Shown here: in pieces, positions 54,929 through 62,942 of the stretch
How positions within the stretch are numbered: the stretch's first letter is position 1
How the letters are laid out: each line of letters begins with the position of its first letter
Notes under the pieces: model-generated
Database searches by the model: none
What the model was told of the DNA's origin: nothing
Seen by the model: only the letters and a program-made list of their open reading frames with translations
Made by a program: the position numbers and the translations under genes
DNA from: Allosphingosinicella deserti
GTDB taxonomy: Bacteria; Pseudomonadota; Alphaproteobacteria; Sphingomonadales; Sphingomonadaceae
DNA: 64,000 bases
Direction: 5' to 3'
Assembly: GCF_003012735.1 (NCBI RefSeq)
Contig: NZ_PXYI01000001.1
Span: forward strand, 620,001 to 684,000

Positions 54929-55767
54929 CCGCCGTCCCGGCGGCCGAACAGAGTGTAACGGCGCATGACGCTGCCGCCATGCTTGACGCTGCGATCGGCC
55001 GAGATGTTGTCGACGTGCATCAGCGCGTGGATGACGTTGCCGTAGCCGAGGTTCCGAGCCTGTTCGTGAAAGGCGTGCGCGAGCAGGTGGCCGATTCCGG
55101 TGCGGCGGCTCGCATAGGTCTTGAGGATCGCCGAATTGGGGGTGGGACCCTGGGCGAGATCCGGAAGGCCGAACAGGAATCCTGCAAGGTCTCCCGTCTC
55201 GCCGAACGCGAACAGCACCAAGCGCGGATCGATGGCGCCGAGCAGGGGACGGTATAGCGCCAGAAATGCGTCCAGCCCGATCGGCTTGAAGAAGGATTTG
55301 TCGGCGAACGATCCCGCCGCGAGTGCGAACAGGCGATCGAGCAGGGCGTCGGCGCCACTGCCGTCCCAGGGGCGAACGATGATCCCGGGGACTTCAGGCG
55401 CCGGGAGGCCGGGCTCAGGAACCGGCGCGCGTGCCGAGACATAGTGGCTCACCGGGCCGAAGCCCGCGGCTTTCAGCGCTTCGACATCGTGCGCGCCTGA
55501 AACCGGCTCGAGCGCGAACGGCGGCGAGCCGTCGCTCTCCGTCACGGCGCGATAGGGGTGCCAGGTGTCGCCATCCATGGGCGCCAGCACCGCCGTCCTA
55601 CCGGATCCCTGAAGCCTTGTGCAGGCAAGGCGCAGCAAGGATGCGCCAGCATCCGGGTTGTCGAATGCGAGCCTGCCGATCGCCGCGGCCGGCTTATTGT
55701 CCCACAAGGGGCCGTCCGGCCAGACCCGGCAGCGCGCACCATCGATCGAGAGCTCGAAATCCGTCAT
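54925..55767 (-). CDS. GNAT-like N-acyltransferase
   Basis: 280 residues. A 140-residue N-terminal part of unknown fold (FELSIDGARCRVWPDGPLWDN) precedes a GNAT domain with RLVLFAFGETGDLAGFLFGLPD and the acetyl-CoA loop TYASRRTGIGHLLAHAFHE (Arg-Arg-x-Gly-x-Gly). The last part VKHGGSVMRRYTLFGR is typical of GNAT ends. It may acylate an amine made by the other enzymes. The ATG at 55767 overlaps the stop of the upstream gene. Confidence 0.82.
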   Translation of the reverse strand: MTDFELSIDGARCRVWPDGPLWDNKPAAAIGRLAFDNPDAGASLLRLACTRLQGSGRTAVLAPMDGDTWHPYRAVTESDGSPPFALEPVSGAHDVEALKAAGFGPVSHYVSARAPVPEPGLPAPEVPGIIVRPWDGSGADALLDRLFALAAGSFADKSFFKPIGLDAFLALYRPLLGAIDPRLVLFAFGETGDLAGFLFGLPDLAQGPTPNSAILKTYASRRTGIGHLLAHAFHEQARNLGYGNVIHALMHVDNISADRSVKHGGSVMRRYTLFGRRDGG

Positions 55768-57047
55768 CGGAACACCGCCTGCGTCAGATAGGCCGTCATC
55801 GGCACGATGCTCGCGACGGCTGCAATTCTCGGCCCCCGCCACCGCTCCGTCCAGCCGGACCGCGCCAGCAATGTGACGAGGACAAGGGCGAGCGACAGGG
55901 CCGCGATCCAGTTCGCCCACAAGACCCAGCGTCCGTAAGCGGGGCCGACCGCGATCAGCCCGGCATAGAGGGCAAGGCTTGCGACATAGGCAGGCAGCGC
56001 CCAGCGCCGGTCGCATCCGAGCGCGATCATCACATAAGCGAGGAGAATGCCGGTCATCGCGAGATTGTAGAGATTGATCCCCGATCGCTCCGTGCTCTCG
56101 CCGACGAAATACCAGATCAGCCCGGTGCCGCACAAAGTGGCGATGAGATCGAGATCGGGATGCTCGCCGCGGCACGGATTGCGGCGGCGGGCGATCAGGT
56201 GCGCGCCCATGACAAGCAAGGGCAGGATGGTGCCGAACAGACCGCTGACTCCCAGGAAGAAGAAGATCGCGATCAGGAATGCCCGGCTCGCATGGGCGCT
56301 GAGACCGAGCCTTCTCTGGAGCATAGCCGCCGCGAGCACCGCCGGGAAGAAGATCAGGGCGAGGAGCCCGAGCGCCTCCGGTGTCGCGTAGAGGTATCCG
56401 GCGAGGAAGAAGTGGATGCACACCGGAACGAACAGATTGTCGAGTCCGCGCCACGAGACCGCCTCGACGACCGCGCCGAACGCCGCAATCGCGACGCCGA
56501 GCACGACGACGTTGAGGCGCGGCACATCGGTGAGCAGGAGGAGCATCACCATCGCGACGATCCACGTCACCGCGAAAAAGGCGACCACGCCCTCCCAGCT
56601 TTTCACCCCTGCTTCGAGCTGGAATCGCGAGCGTCCGTAGGTGGTGCCGGTCAGCGCGGCGGCCGCGTCGGAAAGGGCGATCACCGCCACCGGCAAGCCA
56701 TAGAGGATGTAGGTGTCGCCCGACCGTAGAAAGACGAAACCGATGGCCAGCGCCAGCCAGACGTCGCCGAAGGAGCGGCGCTCGACCGCATGGATCGTGC
56801 TGCCGAGGCCGGTCGTCCGAGACGCGGGCGTCCGCAGGTACAGCATCAGCGCGAGCGCGATGAGGATCAGGAGAACGATCGGCCAGGCGGAGTCGAACAG
56901 CCACGGCAGCACCAGCGCGTAGAGGCCGATGGCGATGTGCACGCACTTGCGCTGAACCTCGGGCAGCCAGGCGAGATTCCGGCCGACGTGCCGCACCAGC
57001 GCGATCACGCCGAGCAGCGCGCCGATCGACCCCGCCAGGATCAGCAA
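55764..57047 (-). CDS. Phytol/dolichol-kinase-like polytopic membrane protein
   Basis: 427 residues, with about ten membrane helices. The first region (LPEVQRKCVHIAIGLYALVLPWLF) matches the RKxxH opening of CTP-dependent phytol and dolichol kinases and CDP-diacylglycerol synthases. The conserved segments ALSDAAAALTGTTYGRS and the loop VKSWEGVVAFF correspond to the 'DxxAsxxG...K-x-x-EG' core. This family phosphorylates an isoprenoid alcohol with CTP. The C-terminal half is a second multi-helix block. The gene appears to start at TTG 57047, with no ATG available, and follows the DUF3419 stop by 14 bases. Confidence 0.72.
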   Translation of the reverse strand: MLILAGSIGALLGVIALVRHVGRNLAWLPEVQRKCVHIAIGLYALVLPWLFDSAWPIVLLILIALALMLYLRTPASRTTGLGSTIHAVERRSFGDVWLALAIGFVFLRSGDTYILYGLPVAVIALSDAAAALTGTTYGRSRFQLEAGVKSWEGVVAFFAVTWIVAMVMLLLLTDVPRLNVVVLGVAIAAFGAVVEAVSWRGLDNLFVPVCIHFFLAGYLYATPEALGLLALIFFPAVLAAAMLQRRLGLSAHASRAFLIAIFFFLGVSGLFGTILPLLVMGAHLIARRRNPCRGEHPDLDLIATLCGTGLIWYFVGESTERSGINLYNLAMTGILLAYVMIALGCDRRWALPAYVASLALYAGLIAVGPAYGRWVLWANWIAALSLALVLVTLLARSGWTERWRGPRIAAVASIVPMTAYLTQAVFR

Positions 57048-57061
57048 GGCGATGGGGATGC

Positions 57062-58156
57062 TCAGCGGACGTCCTCGACGATGAAGCGGCTGTAGAAGAA
57101 GGCCTGGTCGCGGGCGGCAAGCGGAGCCGCGATGTCGGGGCGTGGATGGACGCGGCCGGAATGTTCCGGCGGCAGGCTGCGCGGCACCATCATGTTCCAG
57201 TAGACCATCCGTGCGCCCGGGTTGGAGGCGTCGACGATCCCGCCATAGGTTGCGGCAAACGACTGCGGCGACATATATTCGAAGATATCCGACAGGTTCC
57301 AGCCGTCGGCGCGCAGCCCTCCTTCGGCCAGCGTTTCGATCGTGCCCAGCACGACGTCCAGGCGGTCCAGCCGATCTGCGATGGTCGCATGATGTTCGGG
57401 CCGGAATGCAAGCGGCAGGCGCGAGCCGTGCGCGCCGGTCATGATCCAGCGCAAATAGGGATTCGCGACGGGATCGTTGTCAACGAAGGCATGGCGGATG
57501 CGGCGGGCGACGTGATCGGAGACGCTGCCCTCGACATGATCGAAGAAGGCGGGGTCACGGCCGAGCGCACCCATTGCGCGGCGCGAGAAGAAGCCCTTGA
57601 GCAGCCAGCGCCATCGGCGATTGTTCCATCGCTTGTCGAGGAAGCGGGCGCGCTCCTCGGCGCTTCGGGGCTCGAAGATCGCTGCGACCGTCCGCTTCGA
57701 GTGGACGAGCGGCAGCAGCCGGTCACGGAACAGCGCGAAATAGCGTTCGAACTTCCCGATCGCGCCGGCGCCATGCGCGATCACCTGCGGCCGCAGCCTT
57801 TCCCAGAAAGCGGCGGTGTCCGCGTCGGCAGCGGCGAGCACGCGATCGAGCAGGGCGCCGCGGCGCTGCGAGTGCCGGAAGCCGAGCAGCTCGACGAGTT
57901 CGCCATGGTCGAGCACCGGCCAGGCGGCGATGCGGAGGCGAAGACAGGCGATCTGGGCCGGGGAGAGATCGACCGCGATCACCCGCGCGGGATCGCAGAG
58001 CAACATGGCGAGCGCATTGTCTCCAGCCGACGCGATCGAGACCAGGGTTCCGCCGGTCCGCCGGCCAAGCGCCTCGCAGAGAATGTCGGCATCTTCCCAC
58101 AATTGTGCGTAGCGGATCGCCTCGAACCGCGCTTTGCCGGCGATCTCGGTGGTCAT
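57062..58156 (-). CDS. DUF3419 / BtaA-like 3-amino-3-carboxypropyl transferase
   Basis: 364 residues. It has the family opening FEAIRYAQLWEDADILCEAL, the SAM-binding ILV-SIASAGDNALAMLL with the acidic IAVDLSPAQIACL, and the C-terminal NLSDIFEYMSPQSFAATYGGIVDA. DUF3419 proteins include BtaA, which moves the aminocarboxypropyl group of SAM to diacylglycerol to make betaine lipids. The partner N-methyltransferase BtaB is not in the window, so the product may not be a classic betaine lipid. The ATG at 58156 overlaps the previous stop. Confidence 0.88.
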   Translation of the reverse strand: MTTEIAGKARFEAIRYAQLWEDADILCEALGRRTGGTLVSIASAGDNALAMLLCDPARVIAVDLSPAQIACLRLRIAAWPVLDHGELVELLGFRHSQRRGALLDRVLAAADADTAAFWERLRPQVIAHGAGAIGKFERYFALFRDRLLPLVHSKRTVAAIFEPRSAEERARFLDKRWNNRRWRWLLKGFFSRRAMGALGRDPAFFDHVEGSVSDHVARRIRHAFVDNDPVANPYLRWIMTGAHGSRLPLAFRPEHHATIADRLDRLDVVLGTIETLAEGGLRADGWNLSDIFEYMSPQSFAATYGGIVDASNPGARMVYWNMMVPRSLPPEHSGRVHPRPDIAAPLAARDQAFFYSRFIVEDVR

Positions 58157-60576
58157 GGCGCGCACCGCCGGACCAGACCGCTGGCACCGTCCACTTCGAT
58201 CGTTTCGCCGTCCCGGATCCAGTCGGTCGCGCCCTTGAGGCCGACGACGCAGGGTATGCCGAGCTCGCGTGCGACGATCGCCGAGTGCGAGAGCAGGCTG
58301 CCACGCTCGACGACGATCGCCGACGCGCTTGCGAACAGGGCGATCCAGCCCGGATCGGTGTGGCGCGCCACGAGGATTTCGCCGGCCGCGATCGATTGGC
58401 CGCGGGGATCGGCGATGACCCGCGCGACGGCGGTCGCACGGCCGGCCGAACAGCCGGTGCCCTTGCGCTCCGTCCCTTCTTCCTCGGAACGTGCGGCCGA
58501 AAGGGCCGTCAGTGCCGTATAGGCGCCGCCGCGGACGATGAGGCGCTCTCCGGGATCCGGGCTGGCGGCAGCGCGCTCCATCTCGCCGCGGCGGAGGGCT
58601 GCCAGGCCGGCAAGGTCGAAGCTCACCGCGAACCCCTCGATCGTGCCGAGCACTTCCTGGATGGTGAGCAGAAAGACGTCGCGGGGATCCTCGACCAGCC
58701 CGGCGGCGTGGAACTGGCGGCCGACCGCAAGCAGCAGGCGGCGTGCGCGGCCGAAGATCCGGGTGCGCTCGTAGCGAAGATTTTCGCGGTCGCGGACGCG
58801 GTTCTTGGTCCAGCGCAGCAGCGCCCCGGCAACCATCCGCCGCAATGGCCGGCCGCGCAGGCCGGCATGAAGCCGGGCGAAAGGATCGGAATTGCGGACG
58901 GGTGGCGCGGCGCGGCTTCGTGCCGCCGCAGCGATCGCCGCATGGAGCGAGCGGGGATCCTCGTCCAGGGTGACGCTTTCGAGTTTCAGCTCCTCGGTGC
59001 AGCGGTCCCCGAATTCGGCGACATAGGCGGCGATGTCGGGCGCGATCGCACTGGCCGCGAGCGCGGCCCGATCATCGGCTTCGAGGGCGGCAATCAGACC
59101 CGGATCGTCGGCGGCGCGGGCGCCCATCGCGCGGATCAACTGCGCCGGACGGGCGGAGATGATGTCGCCCTGGCCGATCAGGACGTCATTGTGGATCTGC
59201 AGTCCGTCCTCGGCCAGCCACGTCTCGAGCAGGCGCCGCGACGCGCCGAAGGCGATCATGCACAGGAAGTCGTTGACGATCGGCGCGTCCCACCGATCCA
59301 GGAGATCGCTCTCGATCCGGCGATATTCGGCGGCGAGCTCGGTCAGCGGCATCGCCTTGAGACGCTCCGGGGTGGTGGCCGCGAGGGCGCGGTCGAGCCG
59401 CAGGCGGAAATCGCGTGCCCGTGCGGGGAGGCCGACGGCTTCGCGGAGGAGACCGAACGCGACCTTCGCAAGCCGGCCATATTCGCGTGTCTTCGCCCAT
59501 CCGGTGGCAGGGGCGACCTCGAGCCGCGCGGCCATTTCGGCAGGGAGCGGCGCACCGACGCCCATCATCGTTTCCATGAAGCCGCGATTGAGTGCGTAGC
59601 CGGGCAGCAAGGCGAGCGCGCGGTACCAGTTGCCGAGATTGTAGTAGACCCGACCGTTCACCCGGACGAGCATGTTCTCGAACACGTTGCGATTGGCGCC
59701 GATCGCTGCCGACGAGACCCCGAGCAGGCCGACGAAGGCGGTATAGACGCGCGCATAGGCATAAGCGGCGAATGTGAAGGTCAGCGGCGAGACGATCCCC
59801 GGATAGCTTTCGACGATGTTCGAATTGTCGAACACAGCAATACCGTCATCGGCGATCGGCGCCTCCCGGATTGGGGAGGTGATCGGGCGCGCCTGCAAGA
59901 GGTGAAGGCGGTCGCCGGCATAGGCCCACTCGATGTCCTGCGGCCCGCCGAACGCCGCCTCGACTTGCCGGACCAGGGCCGCCACGGCCTGGAGCTGGGC
60001 CGGGGAGAGCAGGGCATCGTCCCCGCTCGCGTCTGCAACCCTTTCGCTGGTGGTGTCGATCCACCAGGTGCTGCCGTCTATCTCTCCGGCGACGAGACGG
60101 TCGCCGAGTCCTGCGGTGGCGGAGATCACGATACGGTCCCGGCGCCCGGTGACGGGATCGGCGGAGAAGGCGACGCCCGCAAACTCCGCATCGATCATGG
60201 CCTGAACGATCACCGCCGGCCGTCCACCGCCCTCCAGTCCGTGGCCCGCGCGATAGGCGGCGATACCGTCACGCTCGCCCGACGCGGCGACCCGCTCGAC
60301 CGCCGCCGGAACATCGGCCGGTCCGACGTTGAGGATCGACTCGAACTGTCCGGCATGGCTGTGCGCCGCGCCGTCTTCCTGAAGGCCCGACGATCGCACG
60401 GCATAAGGTCCGGCACCCAGCGCCGCGAGGGCCGAGGCAAGAGCCGAAGGATCGGGCGTGCCGACGATCGTGAAGAAGGGTGGGACGTCGAAGCCGGCCG
60501 AGTCCAGCCGCGCGAGCGCTCCCGCCTTGCCGCCGACGGACGGATCGGATGCCGCGTGTTGCATGTCCACGATCAT
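58153..60576 (-). CDS. PEP-utilising ATP-grasp phosphotransferase
   Basis: 807 residues from the ATG at 60576. The N-terminal half is the ATP-grasp/PPDK N domain (SVGGKAGALARL, YAVRSSGLQEDGA and LHLLQARPITSP). The C terminus is the swivelling His domain with SLLSHSAIVARELGIP, which contains the phosphorylated histidine. In between is a 350-residue helical region instead of a PEP-synthase TIM barrel. This layout is that of rifampicin phosphotransferase and related enzymes that transfer phosphate from ATP through His to a small molecule. The substrate is unknown. ATGA overlaps on both sides. Confidence 0.85.
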   Translation of the reverse strand: MIVDMQHAASDPSVGGKAGALARLDSAGFDVPPFFTIVGTPDPSALASALAALGAGPYAVRSSGLQEDGAAHSHAGQFESILNVGPADVPAAVERVAASGERDGIAAYRAGHGLEGGGRPAVIVQAMIDAEFAGVAFSADPVTGRRDRIVISATAGLGDRLVAGEIDGSTWWIDTTSERVADASGDDALLSPAQLQAVAALVRQVEAAFGGPQDIEWAYAGDRLHLLQARPITSPIREAPIADDGIAVFDNSNIVESYPGIVSPLTFTFAAYAYARVYTAFVGLLGVSSAAIGANRNVFENMLVRVNGRVYYNLGNWYRALALLPGYALNRGFMETMMGVGAPLPAEMAARLEVAPATGWAKTREYGRLAKVAFGLLREAVGLPARARDFRLRLDRALAATTPERLKAMPLTELAAEYRRIESDLLDRWDAPIVNDFLCMIAFGASRRLLETWLAEDGLQIHNDVLIGQGDIISARPAQLIRAMGARAADDPGLIAALEADDRAALAASAIAPDIAAYVAEFGDRCTEELKLESVTLDEDPRSLHAAIAAAARSRAAPPVRNSDPFARLHAGLRGRPLRRMVAGALLRWTKNRVRDRENLRYERTRIFGRARRLLLAVGRQFHAAGLVEDPRDVFLLTIQEVLGTIEGFAVSFDLAGLAALRRGEMERAAASPDPGERLIVRGGAYTALTALSAARSEEEGTERKGTGCSAGRATAVARVIADPRGQSIAAGEILVARHTDPGWIALFASASAIVVERGSLLSHSAIVARELGIPCVVGLKGATDWIRDGETIEVDGASGLVRRCAP

Positions 60577-61499
60577 GCCCAAAGACCCTCGAGAAACGGG
60601 GAGAAACCGGCCGCGGCGTAGCAAGCGAACACCCACAGGCCGGCAGCCGTATCGACCGACTTCTGACGGGCGGGACTCGGATCGTTGCGATAGGCCTGGC
60701 CCGCGCGGCAGACGAGGAACGCGGCGACGATCCCGATCGCGGCCGTGACGACGGGTGCACCGGTGGCCGCGCCGACGGTGGCGAGAAGCAGGAGCGCCGC
60801 ACCGATGCACACCATCCACAACAGGCCGGCGCGACGGGGCCCGAGCAGGGCGCTGTAGGTCTCGACTCCAAGACGCTCATTCTCCGGCGCCCACAGCTTG
60901 CGCCCGATCTCGAGCACGCAGCCATTGGCGAAGCTGAGCAGCAGGAACAGGCCAAGCGCCGCGGGCGCGCCGCCCCGGGGCATCCATTCGAATCCGGTCA
61001 CCAGCAGATCGATCGCCGGCATGATCAGCATGTGCGAGATCATGTAGGCGAACGGGCGGGCCTTCAGCCAGGCGGGCGCAAAGAACTCGAACGCCATCAG
61101 CAGCATCCAGCCCCAGACCAGAAGCAGGAGGATGAGGATGCGCGGGTCGATCGCCGCGCAGGCGATCGCCGCGATCGGCGCCGAGGCGATACCGAGCCCG
61201 ACGATCAGCCGGAGCGTCACGAGCCCGCGCGGGATCGGCCGTTCCGGGCGGTAGCGCCGATCGTCCTCCTCATCCTTGATCTCGTCCAGCACCCGCAGCT
61301 GGAAGAAGAACAGCAAGGTGACGAGGAAGGCGGCAGCGTAGGTCGGCCAGTCCGGTGGCGCGCGCCCGGCAAGATGGGCCGAGGCGCTGACGCTCGCCGC
61401 CGAGAAGACCAGGACGAGGGCGCTCGTACGGGCCAGGGGGAAGCGCTCGCGCTGGTACAGGTTCAGCCGTCCAGCCAGCCGCATCGTGGCGTCGCTCAT
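60573..61499 (-). CDS. UbiA-family membrane prenyltransferase-like protein
   Basis: 308 residues with eight to nine membrane helices. The Mg-pyrophosphate site is suggested by RVLDEIKDEEDDRRYRPERP (DxxxD pattern) near residue 70. The second acidic motif, usually DxxxD before residue 200, is less clear; ENERLGVETY near 220 is the best candidate. UbiA proteins transfer prenyl groups to aromatic or lipid acceptors. Start ATG at 61499 overlaps the reductase stop. With the HMG-CoA reductase it points to isoprenoid use. Confidence 0.82.
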   Translation of the reverse strand: MSDATMRLAGRLNLYQRERFPLARTSALVLVFSAASVSASAHLAGRAPPDWPTYAAAFLVTLLFFFQLRVLDEIKDEEDDRRYRPERPIPRGLVTLRLIVGLGIASAPIAAIACAAIDPRILILLLLVWGWMLLMAFEFFAPAWLKARPFAYMISHMLIMPAIDLLVTGFEWMPRGGAPAALGLFLLLSFANGCVLEIGRKLWAPENERLGVETYSALLGPRRAGLLWMVCIGAALLLLATVGAATGAPVVTAAIGIVAAFLVCRAGQAYRNDPSPARQKSVDTAAGLWVFACYAAAGFSPFLEGLWA

Positions 61500-62725
61500 C
61501 GCCGCCCGCGCGCCAGGCTGTGATGGGCGCGGGTGAAGTCTCCGGCGGCGAGCGCCGCCATGATCGAGATCTCCCCGGCGAGGCAGAGACTGGCGGCAAC
61601 TTCGGCCAGTGCCGAGGCTTTGCCTGCGCCGGCAAGGCCCATCAGTTCCAGTGCCGCGCGTTGCGAGGGCAGGCCGGTGCCCCCGCCGACCGAGCCGACG
61701 AGCAGATTGGGCAGGGTCACCGACATGAACAGCCCGTCCCCGCGCCGCTCCATGCGCGTGAGGCCGGTGGCGGATTCGGCGACGCAGGCCGCATCCTGTC
61801 CGGTGGCGATGTAGAAAGCGGCGAGGGCGTTGGCATAATGGCCCTGGGCACCGATCTGCCCCGACAGCATCGCGCCGAGCTGCGCGACACGCGCATAATC
61901 GAGCATGCGCTCGATCGTCACGTGCAGGCGGCGCTCGATCAGGGCCTCGGGAATGATCACGCTTGCCGAGACCTTGCGTCCGCGTCCGGTGATCAGGCCG
62001 AGATAGCTTGCCTTCTTGTCGCCCGAGAAATTGCCTTCGATGAACCAGCATCGCGGCGTCACCGGACAGGTTTCGAGCAGGGCGCGGCACAGCGCCTCGG
62101 TGGCGATCGTGACCATATTCTGCCCGGCGGCATCGCCCGTCGTGTAGCGGCAGACGAGGAAGACGACGTCGTTGTCGATGAACGGCTCGATCGATTCGAG
62201 CTTGCCGTGGCGCGTCGTCGCCTCGGCCGCCGCGCGCAGCGCCTCGGTGCGCTCCGCCGCCCAGGCGACGAACGTGCCGGCCTCTCCGATGTCCGCGAAC
62301 ACGAAGGCGGGGGAGCGGACCACGCCGTCGGCGAGCAGGGCCGCGGAGGCTCCGCCCGACCGGGTGATGACGTCGGCGCCGCGGGCGTAGGAGGCGACGA
62401 GCGCCGCCTCGGTGGTTGCCATCGGCACGGTGAAATCGCCCTGGGCATGAAGGCCGTTGACGCGAAGCGGTCCGACTGCGCCCACCGGCAGCTTCACCGT
62501 GCCGATCATGTTCTCGATATTCGCGCCGTAGAGCGATGCCGTGTCGAGTGTCGCCGGATCGGCAATGGCCGCGGGATCGCTCTCGCGCTCCTGCCACCAG
62601 GCTTCGATCGCTTTGCGATCGGCACGACGCTCCACCCGAAAGCGCGGGGGCAGCGGGTCGCTTCGGGGCGCGAGACGACGCCGGACGGCATCGGCTTCGG
62701 CGGCGCCGCCGAGCCGCGCAAGCAT
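61496..62725 (-). CDS. Class I HMG-CoA reductase
   Basis: About 409 residues. All main active-site motifs of class I enzymes are present: ENMIGTVKLPVG, the catalytic Glu in MATTEAALVAS, GDAAGQNM in the NADP-binding domain, the catalytic Lys in SGDKKASYLG, the Asp in TGQDAACV, VGSVGGGTGLPSQ, and the C-terminal histidine pair near AHHSLARG. It reduces HMG-CoA to mevalonate with NAD(P)H. Most proteobacteria use the MEP route and lack it, so a special pathway is likely. It is the first gene of the operon; the ATG at 62725 is used here, but a GTG nine bases upstream is equally possible. Confidence 0.93.
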   Translation of the reverse strand: MLARLGGAAEADAVRRRLAPRSDPLPPRFRVERRADRKAIEAWWQERESDPAAIADPATLDTASLYGANIENMIGTVKLPVGAVGPLRVNGLHAQGDFTVPMATTEAALVASYARGADVITRSGGASAALLADGVVRSPAFVFADIGEAGTFVAWAAERTEALRAAAEATTRHGKLESIEPFIDNDVVFLVCRYTTGDAAGQNMVTIATEALCRALLETCPVTPRCWFIEGNFSGDKKASYLGLITGRGRKVSASVIIPEALIERRLHVTIERMLDYARVAQLGAMLSGQIGAQGHYANALAAFYIATGQDAACVAESATGLTRMERRGDGLFMSVTLPNLLVGSVGGGTGLPSQRAALELMGLAGAGKASALAEVAASLCLAGEISIMAALAAGDFTRAHHSLARGRR

Positions 62726-62942
62726 TCTAAGCACTCGAAACGAGAAGATGATGGCCGCCCCCGATCCGTCTGGCTGTCGGAAGGATCATTAGAGTGATCT
62801 TTGGTGGACGGCATAGCCCCAATGAAGGCTTCCGGCCCTTGCACGGGAAATTGACACGGAGTTCATCGAAACCGGAAGACCCGCGGACGATCCATCCACG
62901 GCGATCGCCGATCACGGCACCTCACGGAAGAGGGATGCCGCA
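62726..62942. promoter_or_regulatory. Divergent promoter region, reductase operon versus VIT-like gene
   Basis: 217 bases between two divergent starts. GATCA-N6-TGATC (62784-62799) is a small inverted repeat that could be an operator. No clear -10/-35 pair was identified. Confidence 0.35.
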
